Below, piece after piece: positions 24,949 to 34,449 of a DNA stretch of 64,000 nucleotides (its first letter is position 1; each line of letters begins with the position of its first letter). Both the position numbers and the translations under genes were made by a program. The stretch lies in the NCBI GenBank assembly GCA_947501635.1, contig CANMWT010000001.1, positions 372,001 to 436,000 on the forward strand, read 5' to 3'. The stretch is from an uncultured Roseobacter sp. Its GTDB lineage: Bacteria; Pseudomonadota; Alphaproteobacteria; Rhodobacterales; Rhodobacteraceae. The notes under the pieces were generated by a model. That model searched no databases. It was not told the origin of the DNA and was given only the letters and a program-made list of their open reading frames with translations.

Positions 24949-24967
24949 TGGTAAAAATATATTACCA
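24949..24967. promoter_or_regulatory. FadR-family operator before the FCD regulator gene
   Basis: TGGTAA and TTACCA form a perfect inverted repeat with a 7-nt A/T spacer. It contains the TGGT/ACCA halves typical of FadR-subfamily operators and lies 15 bp from the start codon, where binding would block transcription. Confidence 0.7.
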
Positions 24968-25032
24968 CATGTGCGCGGCGGCAAACGCTTTTGCGGTAAT
25001 CTCGTATTAATCAACCGGAGCGACACTGTGGC

Positions 25033-25449
25033 ATGCGTTTGGTTTGTGTTGCGATGTCGCTTTGTGTCGGTTTGGCTGGCTGTAATGCGCCGGGTGCGTA
25101 TTTTCACAACGTGCCGCCTACGCGGGTCATGATCGAGGGTGCCACATTTGACGTGCGCTACCGCAACCGTCTGGCGGAGGCCAACAGAATTGATGCACGG
25201 ATTGTCCCGCGCTTTGACGACGTGGCCCTTAAAGCAGCGCGCGCCATGCGGGTTGTCAGCGGCTGCGATGTGGCTGAGGTGCGTGGCGATGCAGCACAGA
25301 TCACCGGTGTTCTGCTGTGTGACGCGGGGCAGGTGCAGCGGCCGCCCACCGGCACCGAACTATATGATTGCGTCGTCATTGACCGCTGGTCGGGCGAGCC
25401 TGATGTGCTGCGCATTGAGGATTACGACTGTGCCGTTTTGCCATTTTGA
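25033..25449 (+). CDS. small lipoprotein of unknown function
   Basis: The 138-aa protein has a lipoprotein signal MRLVCVAMSLCVGLAGCNAP with a lipobox LAGC at Cys17. The mature part contains four more cysteines (SGCD, LLCD, YDCV, YDCA), which could form disulfides in the periplasm. I do not recognise the family. It lies upstream of smc in the same direction, with a 161-bp gap that shows no gene. Confidence 0.75.
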   Translation: MRLVCVAMSLCVGLAGCNAPGAYFHNVPPTRVMIEGATFDVRYRNRLAEANRIDARIVPRFDDVALKAARAMRVVSGCDVAEVRGDAAQITGVLLCDAGQVQRPPTGTELYDCVVIDRWSGEPDVLRIEDYDCAVLPF

Positions 25450-25610
25450 CGGCTGGCTGCCGCGGCCGGCGCAGCGTCGGATCGCCTTCGTGAGGGGTCA
25501 ATATCTTGTGGATAAGTTGCCTTATACCCCAGATTGTGGGGTGATTTGGTTGACAGGGAGGGTGTGAAGGCCGCAGGTTTATGCTCTGACGGAATCATTG
25601 GACGTGTTGC

Positions 25611-28600
25611 GTGCGGTTTTCAAAACTCAGACTGACCGGCTTTAAAAGCTTCGTCGATCCCACGGATCTCATCATTGCCGATGGTCTGACCGGCGTTGTG
25701 GGGCCGAACGGCTGTGGCAAGTCCAATCTGTTGGAGGCGCTGCGCTGGGTGATGGGCGAAAACCGGCCCACCGCGATGCGCGGCGGCGGCATGGAGGACG
25801 TCATCTTTGCCGGTGCCGCGACCCGTCCGGCGCGCAACTTTGCCGAAGTGGCGTTGCATATCGATAACTCTGACCGGCTGGCGCCTGCGGGGTTCAACGA
25901 CAGCGACGCCCTGGAGATCGTCCGCCGGATCACCCGCGACGTCGGCAGCGCTTACAAGGTGGGTGCCAAAGACGTGCGTGCCCGCGACGTTCAGATGTTG
26001 TTTGCAGATGCATCAACCGGGGCGCATTCGCCTGCGCTGGTGCGGCAGGGCCAGATTGCCGAGCTTATCAACGCCAAACCCAAGAGCCGCCGCCGGATCC
26101 TCGAAGAGGCTGCAGGCATCTCGGGGCTGTATCAACGGCGGCATGAGGCAGAGTTAAAGCTCAAAGGGGCCGAGACGAACCTTGCGCGTGTCGACGACGT
26201 AATCGAACAGCTTGCCAGCCAGTTGTCGCAACTGGCCCGTCAAGCGCGTCAGGCCGCGCGCTACCGCGAGATTGGCAACGAATTGCGCCGGGCCGAGGGC
26301 ATGCTGCTTTACCGGCGTTGGCGTGAAGCGGATGAGGCGCGCGCCACAGCAGAGGAGGCGTTGCGCAAGCAGGTCACCCTTGCAGCACAGGCAGAGGGCG
26401 CTGTGCAGGGTGCAGCCAAGGCGCGTGCGGCGGCCGAAGAGGCTCTGCCGCCCCTGCGTGAGGAGGAAGCGATCGCCGCGGCAGTGGTCCAGCGCCTAGC
26501 CGTCCAGCGCGACACTTTGAGCGATCAGGAAGCCCGGGCCCAGTCGATGATCGAGACGTTGACGGGGCGGATTGCCCAGCTTGCGCGCGATATCGAGCGC
26601 GAGGGAGGGTTGAACCGGGACGCGGGCGAAACGATCGAACGGCTTGAATGGGAAGCGCGCGAGCTTGAGAAAGCCTCTGAGGGCCATGAGGACGCGCTGG
26701 CGGCGGCGGCGGAAGCTGCGCGCGAGGCCGCTTCGGTGCTGCAGGCCCGCGAGGAGGACATGTCCGAGCAGACAGAGGATGTGGCACGCCTTGCCGCGCG
26801 GCATGCCTCGGCGCAACGGTTGCTTGAAGACAGCCGCAAGACGCAACAGAAGGCGGAGACCGAAGCGGTCAAGGCGCGCGAGGCTGTGTCGCTCTCGGAA
26901 GCGGCACTGGCCAAGGCCAATGCGGATTTCGAGGCTGCACAGGTTGCAGAGGCCAAAGCGGTTGCAACAGCGGCGGATGCGGACAAGGCGCTTGTGGAGG
27001 CGGACGAAGCGCGTGTCGAGACGCAGGCGCGGGAGACCGAGGCGCGGGCGCACCGCTCCGAGGCTGAGGGCGAGTTGAACGCCCTGCGGGCCGAAGTGGG
27101 CGCTTTGGCCAAGTTGCTTGAGCGCGACACAGCTGAGGGCGGGCAGATCCTTGACCGTTTACAGGTAAGCCATGGGTTTGAAAAAGCGCTGGGAGCGGCC
27201 CTTGCCGATGATTTGCGCGCGCCGCAGGTAGATGCGGATGGTCCCTCTGGCTGGGCGGTATTGCCGGCCTACGGGGTTGAGCAGGCATTGCCCGAGGGCG
27301 TCACCCCGCTGACACTGCATGTGTCGGTGCCGGATGTTTTGACGCGGCGGATGGGCCAGATCGGTCTTGTGGATGCGGACGATGGACCGCGCCTGCAGGC
27401 GGCGCTGAAGCCGGGGCAGCGGTTGGTCTCGACCGAAGGCGACCTCTGGCGCTGGGATGGTTTCCGTGCCTGGGCTGAAGATGCGCCGTCGGCGGCCGCC
27501 CTGCGGTTGCAGCAGTTGAACCGGCTGGAAGAGCTTAAGCAAGCGCTGGAGCAAGCAACCGGCAAAGCCGAGGGCGCGCGTGCGGCGCATGAGACGCTGA
27601 CAGCGCAGTTGGCGCAGCTGACGAGGGCGGATGCGATGGCGCGGGATGCGCGCCGCGCGGCGGACCGTCTGGTGGCAGAAGCGGGTCGCGCGCTCAGCCG
27701 GTCGGAAGCCGACCGGAACCTGTCTCAGGGGCGGCTTGAATCGCTTGGTCTTGCGGTCGCGCGCCACGAGGAAGAGGCGATGGCTGCGCGCACGTCGTGC
27801 AAAGAAGCAGAACGTGCGCTGGCTGAGCTGGGCGATCTGGCGGATGCGCGCGCGCAGGTTGAGGCCGTGCGCATGGCCGTAGAGGCGGCGCGGATTACGA
27901 TGATTTCGCACCGCTCTGCACATGATGAATTGCGCCGTGAAGGTGAGGCCCGCACCAAGCGGTCTCAGGAAGTGGCCAAAGAGGTCAGCGGCTGGCGGCA
28001 CCGGTTGGAAACCGCCGAGAAGCGCAGTGCGGAGCTGGTTGAGCGCAAAGCCGCTGCCGAAGCGGAGCTGGAAGAAGCCAGCGCTTTGCCTGCAGAGATC
28101 ACCGCAAAGCGTGAGGAACTGGGAGCGGCGATAGCAACCGCCGATGCGCGCAAAGCCGAAAGCGCTGACGCTTTGGCCAAGGCCGAAGCCGCGCTTCGTG
28201 ATGCAAGTACGGCAGAGCGGGAGGCGGAGCGTCTGGCTTCTGACGCACGCGAGGCACGTGCGGGCGCCGAAGCGCGCAGCGAGGCAGCACGCGAGACCGT
28301 TGCCCTTGCCGCCGAGCGGATCGCGGATGAAAACCAGCTCACCCCCAGCCAGCTTTTGGCACAACTGGACGTCACGCCCGACGCAATGCCCCGCGCCGAT
28401 GCGTTGGAGGCGGATGTGAACCGCCTCAAACGCCAGCGGGATGCCTTGGGCGCGGTCAACCTGCGTGCTGAGGAAGACGCCAAAGAGGTGCAGGTCGAGC
28501 ATGACACGCTGTGTCAGGAGAAGACTGATCTGGAAGAGGCCATCAAGACCCTGCGCGGCGGAATTGCCAGCCTGAACCGCGAGGGCCGCGAACGGCTGCT

Positions 28601-29066
28601 GACGGCCTTTGAACAGGTGAATTCGAATTTCTCGATGCTGTTCACGCATCTTTTTGGTGGCGGGGAGGCGAACCTCGTCATGGTCGAGAGTGATGATCCG
28701 CTGGAAGCCGGGCTTGAGATCATGTGCCAGCCGCCGGGCAAAAAACTCAGCACGCTGAGCCTGTTGTCGGGCGGCGAACAGACACTGACCGCGATGGCGC
28801 TGATCTTTGCGGTCTTTCTGGCCAATCCAGCGCCAATCTGTGTGCTGGACGAGGTGGATGCGCCGCTTGATGATGCCAATGTGACAAGGTTTTGCGATCT
28901 TTTGGACGAGATGTGCCGCCAGACCGAGACACGGTTTTTGATAATCACGCACCATGCGGTGACCATGGCGCGGATGGACCGGCTCTTTGGGGTCACTATG
29001 GCTGAGCAGGGTGTCAGCCAACTGGTATCGGTTGACCTTAAAAAGGCCGAAACGCTGGTCGCCTAG
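25611..29066 (+). CDS. smc: chromosome partition protein Smc
   Basis: The 1151-aa protein is a bacterial SMC condensin. The N-terminal Walker A GPNGCGKSN lies at residues 31-39. A coiled coil of Ala/Glu/Arg-rich repeats follows, then a hinge around residues 520-630 (GFEKALGAALADDL to WRWDGFRAWAED), the returning coil, and near the C-terminus the signature LLSGGEQTLTAMALIF and Walker B ICVLDEVDAPLDDAN. It starts with a GTG. It compacts and segregates chromosomes with ScpA/ScpB, whose genes are not here. Confidence 0.98.
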   Translation: MRFSKLRLTGFKSFVDPTDLIIADGLTGVVGPNGCGKSNLLEALRWVMGENRPTAMRGGGMEDVIFAGAATRPARNFAEVALHIDNSDRLAPAGFNDSDALEIVRRITRDVGSAYKVGAKDVRARDVQMLFADASTGAHSPALVRQGQIAELINAKPKSRRRILEEAAGISGLYQRRHEAELKLKGAETNLARVDDVIEQLASQLSQLARQARQAARYREIGNELRRAEGMLLYRRWREADEARATAEEALRKQVTLAAQAEGAVQGAAKARAAAEEALPPLREEEAIAAAVVQRLAVQRDTLSDQEARAQSMIETLTGRIAQLARDIEREGGLNRDAGETIERLEWEARELEKASEGHEDALAAAAEAAREAASVLQAREEDMSEQTEDVARLAARHASAQRLLEDSRKTQQKAETEAVKAREAVSLSEAALAKANADFEAAQVAEAKAVATAADADKALVEADEARVETQARETEARAHRSEAEGELNALRAEVGALAKLLERDTAEGGQILDRLQVSHGFEKALGAALADDLRAPQVDADGPSGWAVLPAYGVEQALPEGVTPLTLHVSVPDVLTRRMGQIGLVDADDGPRLQAALKPGQRLVSTEGDLWRWDGFRAWAEDAPSAAALRLQQLNRLEELKQALEQATGKAEGARAAHETLTAQLAQLTRADAMARDARRAADRLVAEAGRALSRSEADRNLSQGRLESLGLAVARHEEEAMAARTSCKEAERALAELGDLADARAQVEAVRMAVEAARITMISHRSAHDELRREGEARTKRSQEVAKEVSGWRHRLETAEKRSAELVERKAAAEAELEEASALPAEITAKREELGAAIATADARKAESADALAKAEAALRDASTAEREAERLASDAREARAGAEARSEAARETVALAAERIADENQLTPSQLLAQLDVTPDAMPRADALEADVNRLKRQRDALGAVNLRAEEDAKEVQVEHDTLCQEKTDLEEAIKTLRGGIASLNREGRERLLTAFEQVNSNFSMLFTHLFGGGEANLVMVESDDPLEAGLEIMCQPPGKKLSTLSLLSGGEQTLTAMALIFAVFLANPAPICVLDEVDAPLDDANVTRFCDLLDEMCRQTETRFLIITHHAVTMARMDRLFGVTMAEQGVSQLVSVDLKKAETLVA

Positions 29067-29132
29067 ACCCGGTGCGGGAACGGTCACTTCATTGTGTGCA
29101 GACTTTTGCATCCCAGCGACTACTGTTGCTGT

Positions 29133-29504
29133 ATGCGAGCGTTCCGGACCTTCCTGATTGCACTGGCTGCGGCCCTGGCGTCTTTGCCGCTGATGGCGGC
29201 CGAGTGGGCACTGCGCGAGACTGACCGCGTGTTGTCTCGCGCGGAGGTCGAGGCGCTGACCGCGGGCCGCACTATTGTGTTTTACGATGACGGGCGGTCG
29301 AAATACTCGGTCGGGGGCGCTTACTCTTATACCTATGCCTCGGGCGAGTCGGCCTTTGGTCAATACGACATAGATGCAGAGGGAATTGTGTGTATCGCCT
29401 ATCGCAACGGGTTTTCACGCTGCGACCGCTATGTCGAGGCGGCGGGGCGTATTGTCTTGCTGACGGAAAACGGGTTGCGCTTTCCCATCCGGCCCATCGA
29501 GTGA
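29133..29504 (+). CDS. small secreted protein of unknown function
   Basis: The 124-aa protein has an N-terminal signal peptide (MRAFRTFLIALAAALASLP, cleavage near LMAAEWA). The mature part is rich in Tyr, Gly and Ser (YSVGGAYSYTYASG) and contains two Cys (GIVCIAYRNGFSRCDRY) that may pair. I do not recognise the family. The start at 29133 is chosen for the signal peptide; the frame continues 13 codons upstream. Confidence 0.65.
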   Translation: MRAFRTFLIALAAALASLPLMAAEWALRETDRVLSRAEVEALTAGRTIVFYDDGRSKYSVGGAYSYTYASGESAFGQYDIDAEGIVCIAYRNGFSRCDRYVEAAGRIVLLTENGLRFPIRPIE

Positions 29505-29512
29505 GACCGGCA

Positions 29513-29548
29513 CAAAAAAGTCCCCGCGCGGATATTTCCTGCGCAGGG
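29513..29548 (-). terminator. rho-independent terminator of the lytic transglycosylase gene
   Basis: On the minus strand a 10-bp stem (CCCTGCGCAGG with CCGCGCGGGG, one bulged A and a G-U pair, loop AAATAT) runs into ACTTTTTT. It ends the transglycosylase transcript about 96 nt past its stop. Confidence 0.75.
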
Positions 29549-29643
29549 TCAGTGAATTAGACCTGAATGTGTGTGTCATCGCGTATTATGTCCGCAAAGC
29601 CCTAAGGACCGGTAAACCGCGCGTGCCTGCATGCGTTCCGGCG

Positions 29644-30822
29644 CTACAAAGCGCCCAGTAAGGCCGGCGTGGGCCATGCATCTGCCGGCAAGCCGAGGCG
29701 CTTTTGTTCCTTCTGCACCGCGATCCGCGTGCGCGCGCCCAGAATGCCGTCGGCAGCGCCGACATCATGTCCGCGGGCCTGCAGTTTTTTTTGCAAAGCG
29801 ACCATTTGCTGCCCGTTCAGCCCCTTGTCTGGCGCGCCGCGTTTCATCTTGGGGGCGCCTTCGATCAGGGTTGCGAAATAGGCGGCGGTGACCACGTAGG
29901 TAAAGCTTTGGTTCCAGTCGAAGTAGACGTTGAAATTGGGATAGGTCAGGAAGGCGGGGCCTTTATGGCCCTGGGGCAGGATGAGGGACGCTTTGAGGTT
30001 CTTGGGCAGCACGCCATTGCGTGGTTTGACGCCCTGCGCTGCCCATGTGCGCACAGGTTGCGTGCTATGGATGCCGGTCTGCGACCAGTCGAGCGTGGCC
30101 GGCACGGTCACTTCCTGCAGCCATGGCTCTCCGGGGCGCCAACCGAACTTGGACAGCATCGCCGCGCCCGATAGCAGCGCATCGGGGGCGGAGGTCTTGA
30201 GGCGTACATGGCCGTCGCCGTCGCCGTCCACTCCGCTTTCGAGGATGTCGCGCGGCAACTTCTGGAGCATTCCGATCTCGCCCGCCCAGGCCCCTGTTGT
30301 CGTGCCCGGGTCGAAATCGCCTCTTTCGTAAAGCTCGATCGCGGCAAAGACCTGCGGGCGAAACAGGTCGGGCCGCCTGCAGTCATGCGCCAGCGTCACC
30401 AGCGCGCTGGCGGTGTTGAAATCTCCCTGATAGGTGCCGTAGGCGGTTTCAAATGCCCAAAACGCCAGCAACACGCCGCGTGACACCCCATAGCGGCGGT
30501 CAATCGCGTCAAATACAGCGTCATATTGGCGGCCCAGTTGCTGGCCTTTTCTGAGACGCGCATCAGAAATCAGGTTGTTTGAAAAGTCGAGAAATGGACG
30601 CTGGAACATGCCCTGATCGCGGTCGGCGCGCAGGACACTCTGGCTTTGACGAACACTGGAAAAGAACCTGTCAACCGCGGCCCTGTCGTGACCTTTCTGT
30701 ACCGCTTCTGTCTTCATGTCGCGGACAAAGTTCTGGAAACTGCCGCCGCAGGCTGCAAGTGCGGGAAGCGAAGTGGCCGCAAGCGCAAGTGCGGTGACGA
30801 TGGCAAGAAGGCGCATTTTCAT
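29644..30822 (-). CDS. lytic murein transglycosylase (MltB-like) with peptidoglycan-binding domain
   Basis: The 392-aa protein has a signal peptide ending around Cys25 (ALAACGG). The SLT_2 domain shows the LLAFWAFETAYGTYQGDFNT catalytic region with its Glu, and GEIGMLQKLPRDILE. A peptidoglycan-binding domain occupies the C-terminus (LQARGHDVGAADGILGARTR). Such enzymes cleave the glycan strand with 1,6-anhydro ring formation during wall turnover. The Cys could be a lipid anchor, but LAAC is only a partial lipobox match. Confidence 0.93.
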   Translation of the reverse strand: MKMRLLAIVTALALAATSLPALAACGGSFQNFVRDMKTEAVQKGHDRAAVDRFFSSVRQSQSVLRADRDQGMFQRPFLDFSNNLISDARLRKGQQLGRQYDAVFDAIDRRYGVSRGVLLAFWAFETAYGTYQGDFNTASALVTLAHDCRRPDLFRPQVFAAIELYERGDFDPGTTTGAWAGEIGMLQKLPRDILESGVDGDGDGHVRLKTSAPDALLSGAAMLSKFGWRPGEPWLQEVTVPATLDWSQTGIHSTQPVRTWAAQGVKPRNGVLPKNLKASLILPQGHKGPAFLTYPNFNVYFDWNQSFTYVVTAAYFATLIEGAPKMKRGAPDKGLNGQQMVALQKKLQARGHDVGAADGILGARTRIAVQKEQKRLGLPADAWPTPALLGAL

Positions 30823-30831
30823 TCTCCGGTT

Positions 30832-31746
30832 CTACAGTGTCAGGTATGCGGTCAGGCCAGACAGCAAGAGCATAACGCCCCATGCTTTCCACAGCATGAC
30901 GATACTCGCGTCAATGTCCACAGGCTCCAGTTTGCGTCGCGCCGCTTCGTTGACCCAAGGAAAGTCGCGGCGGGCGCCGTCGTAGGTGCGAGGTCCGGCA
31001 AGAGCGATGCCGAGGCTACGGGCCATCGCAGCCTCGGGCCACCCCGCGTTGGGCGAACGGTGCAGGCGCGCGTCACGCCAGATGCCGGCGGCGTTCAGGC
31101 AGCCACCGCAAAGTGCGAGAAGCAGTGCCGTCAGGCGCGCAGGGATCAGATTGGCGAGATCGTCGCTGCGCGCTGCGGCCCAGCCAAAGGCTTCGTGACG
31201 CGCGGTGCGGTAGCCAATCATGCTGTCGGCGGTATTGATGCATTTGTAGGCGATCATGGCGGGCAGGCCGCCGACCAGAAACCAAAAGGCGGGTGCGATC
31301 ACGCCGTCAGAAAGGTTTTCCGCGGCGCTTTCGATTGCGGCGCGGGCCACGTCTGCGTCGTTCATCGCAGAGGTATCACGGCTGACAATCATGGCCACAG
31401 CCGCGCGCCCATCTGCCAAGGAGCGGCGGAGTCCGCTGGCAACGGCGGCGACGTGTTCCGTCAGCGAGCGTTGCGCCAGCAGGATCGCAGCACAGACCGC
31501 CTCGACCACGGGGCCCGGCAGGGACAAAAGCCAGCCGCAGGCCAGCCCACCCGCCACCAGCGCGACAAGAACCAGCGCGCCCCTCAGTCTGCGTGTGCGC
31601 CCACGGTTAAAGCGGTTGTCCATCCAGCCGATGGCTCGCCCCATCACGACCGCAGGGTGGGGCAGCCGTGACCAGAGCCAGTCTGGTTCACCAAAGGCAG
31701 CGTCGAGCAGCATGGCGATGGACAGAACGGCCGCCGTCGTCATCAT
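30832..31746 (-). CDS. cbiB: adenosylcobinamide-phosphate synthase CbiB
   Basis: The 304-aa membrane protein joins the aminopropanol-phosphate side chain to adenosylcobyric acid in cobalamin synthesis. Family segments include [20 protein letters not shown], the [19 protein letters not shown] segment, [19 protein letters not shown] and the [11 protein letters not shown] motif. The start overlaps the stop of the aminotransferase gene (ATGATGA), so the pair is coupled. The gene is called cobD in Pseudomonas nomenclature. Confidence 0.94.
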   Translation of the reverse strand: MMTTAAVLSIAMLLDAAFGEPDWLWSRLPHPAVVMGRAIGWMDNRFNRGRTRRLRGALVLVALVAGGLACGWLLSLPGPVVEAVCAAILLAQRSLTEHVAAVASGLRRSLADGRAAVAMIVSRDTSAMNDADVARAAIESAAENLSDGVIAPAFWFLVGGLPAMIAYKCINTADSMIGYRTARHEAFGWAAARSDDLANLIPARLTALLLALCGGCLNAAGIWRDARLHRSPNAGWPEAAMARSLGIALAGPRTYDGARRDFPWVNEAARRKLEPVDIDASIVMLWKAWGVMLLLSGLTAYLTL

Positions 31747-32696
31747 GCAAGTGCGGCCTCGAGCCGTGGCCAGTGCAGTGCGTGCGGCAGGCCCAGACGC
31801 AGCCAGCGGGTATTGTAGGGAAAGACGCGCGACCAGATGTGGTGTCGGGCCAGCCTTGTCTGCCACTGAGCCGCGTCGTCCACAGTGTAGAGGCGAAAGA
31901 GCGTCGTACCGCCGGTGATCCCTGCGCCTGCGCGCTGCATCACCCGGTCGAGCCTGTTGCTGTCCTCCGAAAGCCGCGCGCGGGTTTGTGCGGCCCATGC
32001 GTGGTCGCCGAGGGCTGTAGCACCCAGATGCAGCGCGGGCCCTGACACGGCCCATGGGCCAAGCAGCGTACCCAGACGCGCAATCAATGCAGGATCGCCG
32101 ATTGCAAAGCCCAGACGCAGGCCTGCGAGCCCCCAGAATTTACCAAAGCTTTTCAGAATGAGGGTGCCCGGCGCGGTCGACATGTCGATCAGGGAACGGT
32201 CCGGCGCCACGTCGCAGAAGCTTTCGTCGATCACGGTAAGGGCGGCCCGGCGCAGGGGCAGGGTTTCTGCGCGCCAGAAGTCGCCGGTGGGGTTGTTGGG
32301 GTTTACGACCACCTGCGCTTCGGCGTCGGTTGATGCGGCGACGTCCCAGCCGTGAGCGTAGAATGCGGCGGCATGTTCGTTATAGGTCGGTGTCGGGATA
32401 AGGACCTTTGCGCTTTGTCGCAGCGCCGGTATCTGGGCGATTAGGGCAGAGGCGCCGGGGGCTGCGAGAATTGCCGCTTCGCGCGGGACCTGCCAGAACC
32501 TGCGCGCTGTGTCGCACAGACGCTCCATCGCTGCCGCATCAGGCAGGGCGGTCCAGGCATCTGGCGCAAGTCCGGAGGCGGGATAGGCCGTGGGATTGAT
32601 ACCGGTAGACAGGTCAGCCCACGCGATTCGTGCGCCACCGTAGATCGCGCGGGCCGCGTCTATGCCGCCGCCGTGATCCCTCTTTAAAGCCGTCAA
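31743..32696 (-). CDS. cobD: L-threonine-O-3-phosphate decarboxylase (PLP-dependent)
   Basis: The 317-aa class I/II aminotransferase-fold enzyme has [10 protein letters not shown] at the N-terminus, [11 protein letters not shown] as the cofactor-binding loop, DESFCD and Lys186 in [15 protein letters not shown] as the PLP lysine. It makes (R)-1-amino-2-propanol phosphate, the substrate of the downstream CbiB. This is the CobD of Salmonella naming, CobC of Pseudomonas naming. No cobalamin riboswitch is visible upstream. Confidence 0.9.
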   Translation of the reverse strand: MTALKRDHGGGIDAARAIYGGARIAWADLSTGINPTAYPASGLAPDAWTALPDAAAMERLCDTARRFWQVPREAAILAAPGASALIAQIPALRQSAKVLIPTPTYNEHAAAFYAHGWDVAASTDAEAQVVVNPNNPTGDFWRAETLPLRRAALTVIDESFCDVAPDRSLIDMSTAPGTLILKSFGKFWGLAGLRLGFAIGDPALIARLGTLLGPWAVSGPALHLGATALGDHAWAAQTRARLSEDSNRLDRVMQRAGAGITGGTTLFRLYTVDDAAQWQTRLARHHIWSRVFPYNTRWLRLGLPHALHWPRLEAALA

Positions 32697-32888
32697 CAGT
32701 GCCCCCGATCAAGAACGTTTGTGCTGTTCACTGCACTGTTAGCCATTGCGGTTGGCGGAAACCAGCCGGTTATTGAAGTCTCACCGAAACCATTACCTTT
32801 GTAGCGAAAGCATTAACGCTTTCTTAACCTTTCAGGCAGACCAAGAGGATATGCAAAAAATTTGCACCACACGTGGGGTGGAGGTCTT

Positions 32889-33248
32889 ATGAAAGTCTTG
32901 ATCGTTGAAAGCGAGGACGGCCTCGCGCTGGTCTGGGCGCGGCATCTGGAACGTCTGGGAATGACCGTGAAACACGCGCGCACGCAAAGCGCGGCTTTGG
33001 AGCGGCTGAGGATTTGGCGGGCGGATGTCATCATCCTCAACCTGATGCTGACGGATGGCTCGGCGTTGGCAGTTGCGGATTACGCCAGTTACAGGCTCCC
33101 CGATGCGCGGGTGATTTTCGTCACCAACACATCCTTCTTTTCGGACGGGTCGATTTTCTCGTTCGCCCCGAATGCATGCGCCTTTGTGCAGTCTGCGACG
33201 CCGCCGGAGGATCTGGCGGCGATTGTAGAGTATAACGGCCCCGCCTAG
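32889..33248 (+). CDS. receiver-domain protein with altered phospho-acceptor site (pseudo-receiver)
   Basis: The 119-aa protein is a stand-alone response-regulator receiver: KVLIVESEDG at strand 1, HLERLGMTVKHARTQSAAL, then ADVIILNLMLTDGSAL at strand 3 and VIFVTNTSFFSDGSIF at strand 4. The position of the phospho-accepting Asp holds Asn51, and the conserved Lys of strand 5 is not evident (NACAFVQSATPPEDL). The Mg-binding acidic residues Glu9 and Asp10 remain. It probably acts without classical phosphorylation. A GGAGG site lies just before the ATG at 32889. Confidence 0.8.
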   Translation: MKVLIVESEDGLALVWARHLERLGMTVKHARTQSAALERLRIWRADVIILNLMLTDGSALAVADYASYRLPDARVIFVTNTSFFSDGSIFSFAPNACAFVQSATPPEDLAAIVEYNGPA

Positions 33249-33285
33249 GCGCAGGCTCCAGCGCATCTTTTTGACCTGGCGTCCC

Positions 33286-34260
33286 TTAGCCGCGCCCGTG
33301 TGGTGCGGCATAGTCGAGATCAGGGTTCACGGGTATGATCCGGTGCGGGTTGATGCTGTCGTGGCTGTAGTGGTAATGCCGCACGATATGCGCAAAGTTC
33401 ACGGTCTCGGCCACGCCGGGCATCTGGTAGAGCGCGCGGGTATAGGCCCAGATATTGGGGTAGTCGATCAGCCGCTTTTTGTTGCATTTGAAGTGCAGGT
33501 GATAGACCGGGTCAAAGCGGATCAGCGTGGTAAAGAGCCGCCAGTCCGCTTCGGTGAGGATGTCGCCCATCAGGTAGAGGTTGTCCGCAAGGCGCGTCTC
33601 GATCCAGTCCAGCGTGTCAAACAGCGGGCCGACCGCGGCGTCATAGGCCTCTTGCGTTGTGGCAAAACCGCATTTGTAAACGCCGTTGTTCAAGGTGTCG
33701 TAGATGCGGTCGTTCACCGGCGCAATCTGGTCATGCAGGGCGTTGGGCCAGTAGTCCGTTTCATTGCCGGTGATGTGGTTAAAGGCGCTGTTGAACATCC
33801 GGATGATTTCAGAGCTTTCGTTTGACACGATCGTCTGACGCTCCTTGTCCCACAGGATTGGTACGGTGACACGCCCTGTGAAGACCGGATCGGCGCGGGT
33901 GTAGACATCCCGTGCAAAGGGTAGCCCGTAGAGCGTGTCACCCGTCGCGCCGTCGGCGTCCGTGTCAAATGTCCACCCTTCGGTCAACATGTCAGGATGC
34001 ACCGCAGAAATGTCGATATGTGGCTCCAACCCTTTGAGCACGCGGAAAATCAAGGCGCGGTGCGCCCATGGGCAGGCATAGCTGACATAGAGGTGATAAC
34101 GGCCCGAATCGGCTTGGAAACCACCCTCTCCGGAGGGGCCGGCAGCGCCGTCAGGGGTCACCCAGTTACGAAATTTCGATTCTTGCCGCTTGAATTTTCC
34201 ACCGGTCGATTTGGTGTCATACCATTGATCGCGCCACTCACCGTCTACCAAAAGACCCAT
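33286..34260 (-). CDS. glutathionyl-hydroquinone reductase (GST family, Xi class)
   Basis: The 324-aa protein shows the class signature YACPWAHRALIFRVLKGLE, with catalytic Cys63, and the WDKERQTIVSNESSEIIRM segment. The C-terminal part has EADWRLFTTLIRFDPVYHLHF. These enzymes reduce glutathionyl-hydroquinones and are known as Ecm4, YqjG or PcpF types. Such an activity would help cells handling quinones, such as the AzoR substrates nearby, which is inference. Confidence 0.95.
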   Translation of the reverse strand: MGLLVDGEWRDQWYDTKSTGGKFKRQESKFRNWVTPDGAAGPSGEGGFQADSGRYHLYVSYACPWAHRALIFRVLKGLEPHIDISAVHPDMLTEGWTFDTDADGATGDTLYGLPFARDVYTRADPVFTGRVTVPILWDKERQTIVSNESSEIIRMFNSAFNHITGNETDYWPNALHDQIAPVNDRIYDTLNNGVYKCGFATTQEAYDAAVGPLFDTLDWIETRLADNLYLMGDILTEADWRLFTTLIRFDPVYHLHFKCNKKRLIDYPNIWAYTRALYQMPGVAETVNFAHIVRHYHYSHDSINPHRIIPVNPDLDYAAPHGRG

Positions 34261-34449
34261 GTCAAACTCCTTTTTTCTAGGGCGATAGTTAGTCTGCGCG
34301 GCACATCTTGCCTAGCGTCCTGGGCGCGCATCAAGGCTGCATGGATGCACATCCATGGCGGCACTGCGGCAAAAAAGTGGCAAAACTTTGCTTGATTTTT
34401 CAATGGATTCGGACATTTGTTGATTTGGGGATGATAGGAGTACGGTATT

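Noticed and set aside
27159-29363. A 734-codon open frame antisense to smc
   Set aside because: It runs opposite to a full, motif-complete smc gene and reflects third-position G+C bias; its product has no domain.
32697-32888. Cobalamin riboswitch upstream of cobD/cbiB
   Set aside because: No B12-box-like core or extended structure could be recognised in the short upstream stretch.
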